Source: a virus. From it: 20,148 nt of DNA. The stretch covers positions 1 through 20,148 of the IMG/VR virus record IMGVR_UViG_3300049847_000261; one strand, 5' to 3'. The notes beneath the pieces were generated by a model. It made no database searches. It saw only the letters and a list, made by a program, of their open reading frames with translations, and was not told the origin of the DNA. Of the stretch, positions 18,826-20,148 are shown in pieces; within the stretch, counting starts at the first letter, position 1; every line of letters begins with the position of its first letter. Made by a program: the position numbers and the translations under genes.

Positions 18826-20148
18826 CGCATTTGACAACATGAAAGAAGCCCAGCAAGTCGGGCGGTTGCACGACAGGATTTCTGTTTCCAAGAAATGGAA
18901 AGACCGAGTTGCTGACGATAACAACTGGGAGAACTTGCTTGAAGAAATCAAAGGCAAGTACGACGTTGTCCTTGGCAACACGCAAGTCCCGCCGATCAAT
19001 GAGATGTTTGCCTACAAAGATTCCACGCTCGCTAATCTCTATTACAAAGACCCGTTTATTGCGGTGAATGCCAAGAAGGACGCGACGATTCTATCGGCGT
19101 ACATTCTCGAAGCGGGTGTTAACCATCTCTGGAAAGAACTGAAACTCAAATCCGATATTGAACTCCAAATCACGGACGGTCTGTTTGTGGGCCACGCCTG
19201 GAACAAGGTCGGCAACAACACTAAGACGAGTGGGTCTGGGGATCTGTTAAAGATCGTCGAAGATTCGATTTACGCGAATCGTGTGTCGTGGCGGGATATG
19301 TACATGAACGTGGGATGCAAGAACCCACCGAAGGATTGTATCTGGATTGCCCAGCGAATCTATCGCCCGACGGACGACGTGAAGAAGGACTATCCGAAGG
19401 TCGCAAAGCGTCTTGTTGGAAATTCGTATCCGTCGATTGATGCCAAGTACATGAAGAACATTCTCTACAAAGAGGACTTCAATTACACGGCGATTTACGA
19501 GATTTGGGACGCGCACACCCGCAAGATTTACACGATTGCCGATGAAGTGAATGATCGGTATTTAGAAGAGCCGCGCGACTGGCCGGAGTGGATGGACGAG
19601 TTTCCGTATCAGTTTCTTTCATTCCACAACATTCCCGATGAGCCGTATCCCCAGAGTGACGTGGGGCCGTGGGAACCGTTAGTGAAAGAGAAGATCAAGC
19701 TTTTCACGATGTGCTTGAACTTCGCCAAGCGGTGGAACCGGCAGATGCTGATTAAGACGGGCACGATGGGATTGCAAGACCTCGATAAGTTCGAGAAGGG
19801 CATTGAAGGATCGATTCTTTCAGCAAAGACCACCGGCGACATTCAGCAGGCGATCAAGATGCTGGACTGGGGATCGATGCCGCCGGACTTCTTCATGCTT
19901 CTGGATCGTTTGGATCAGTTGATTGATCGGATTCGTGGGCAGTCGCAATTCACGCAGGGCGGCATGACGCGGACGGCGACTCGGACGATGGGTGAGCTGG
20001 ACTTGATTAAAGGCGGCGTGGACGCTCGCACAGACCGCAAGCAAGACCGGATTGAGACGCATTGTGAGAACATCGCACGTCATCTCATCATGCAGATGAA
20101 GAATAACTTTGACGTGCCGTACATCGCTCGGATTACGGGCAAAGAACC
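18818..20148 (+). CDS. Portal protein, 3' end outside the window
   Basis: 443 codons visible with no stop; ATG 18818 preceded by GAGGT at a good distance. The pattern YKDPFIAVNAKKDATILSAY, SDIELQITDGLFVGHAW, then IWDAHTRKIYTIADEV, then a long helical section ending in a GGMTRTATRTMGELDLIKGG segment is typical of phage portal proteins that form the ring through which DNA enters the head. It directly follows the large terminase, the usual order. The N-terminal region before residue 30 is charged and may vary. Confidence 0.85.
   Translation, partial: MVDAFDNMKEAQQVGRLHDRISVSKKWKDRVADDNNWENLLEEIKGKYDVVLGNTQVPPINEMFAYKDSTLANLYYKDPFIAVNAKKDATILSAYILEAGVNHLWKELKLKSDIELQITDGLFVGHAWNKVGNNTKTSGSGDLLKIVEDSIYANRVSWRDMYMNVGCKNPPKDCIWIAQRIYRPTDDVKKDYPKVAKRLVGNSYPSIDAKYMKNILYKEDFNYTAIYEIWDAHTRKIYTIADEVNDRYLEEPRDWPEWMDEFPYQFLSFHNIPDEPYPQSDVGPWEPLVKEKIKLFTMCLNFAKRWNRQMLIKTGTMGLQDLDKFEKGIEGSILSAKTTGDIQQAIKMLDWGSMPPDFFMLLDRLDQLIDRIRGQSQFTQGGMTRTATRTMGELDLIKGGVDARTDRKQDRIETHCENIARHLIMQMKNNFDVPYIARITGKE

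Noticed and set aside
1-20148. CRISPR array, insertion sequence or integrase attachment site
   Set aside because: No regular repeat-spacer series, transposase motif, or integrase gene with an adjacent core repeat was seen on either strand.

Overview
The window looks like a stretch of a tailed double-stranded DNA phage genome (Caudoviricetes), probably from an uncultivated bacterial host. The hallmark genes are a terminase small subunit, a large terminase and a portal protein in order at the right end; a Sak4-like ATPase with a single-strand-binding protein in the middle; and a peptidase plus holin-like lysis cassette on the left. Genes are densely packed, mostly with 4-base ATGA or GTGA overlaps, and many have strong Shine-Dalgarno sequences. 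No integrase, capsid or polymerase gene lies in the window, so lifestyle and host are open. Exported proteins with ordinary signal peptides suggest a Gram-negative-like host, which is inference.

Layout: (1) Bases 1-5684, plus strand: the end of a methyltransferase gene, two exported multi-domain proteins, then small membrane and coiled-coil proteins, an M15 peptidase, an exported cohesin-like protein and a holin-like protein. (2) A hairpin near 5694-5722 separates this from a long minus-strand block, 5766-12575. That block encodes a ribbon-helix-helix repressor at its head, many small hypothetical and zinc-binding proteins, a YopX-like protein, the Sak4-like ATPase, a truncated band-7-like membrane protein, an SSB-like protein, a nuclease-like protein and a short cytosine methyltransferase. 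Inside it lie a decayed second copy of the SSB gene (10905-11010) and two adjacent structured RNA elements (6024-6159). (3) The divergent control region at 12576-12743 carries back-to-back promoters. (4) Bases 12744-16397, plus strand: a conserved protein of unknown function, a replication initiator with a possible internal origin, a run of small genes, and a perfect parS-like palindrome at 15501-15518. (5) Bases 16398-20148: a promoter followed at once by a strong terminator, then the packaging genes (small terminase, zinc ribbon, large terminase, small HTH protein, portal, cut by the window end).

Working model: the ribbon-helix-helix protein controls its own promoter and the promoter just behind its gene through an identical operator, TATATCA-N4-GATATC, placed in the same register in both. 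Rightward transcription of both the replication and packaging blocks starts at promoters followed by hairpins, which suggests control by antitermination as at lambda PR'. The perfect parS-like site suggests use of a ParB protein, either the host's or one encoded outside the window.
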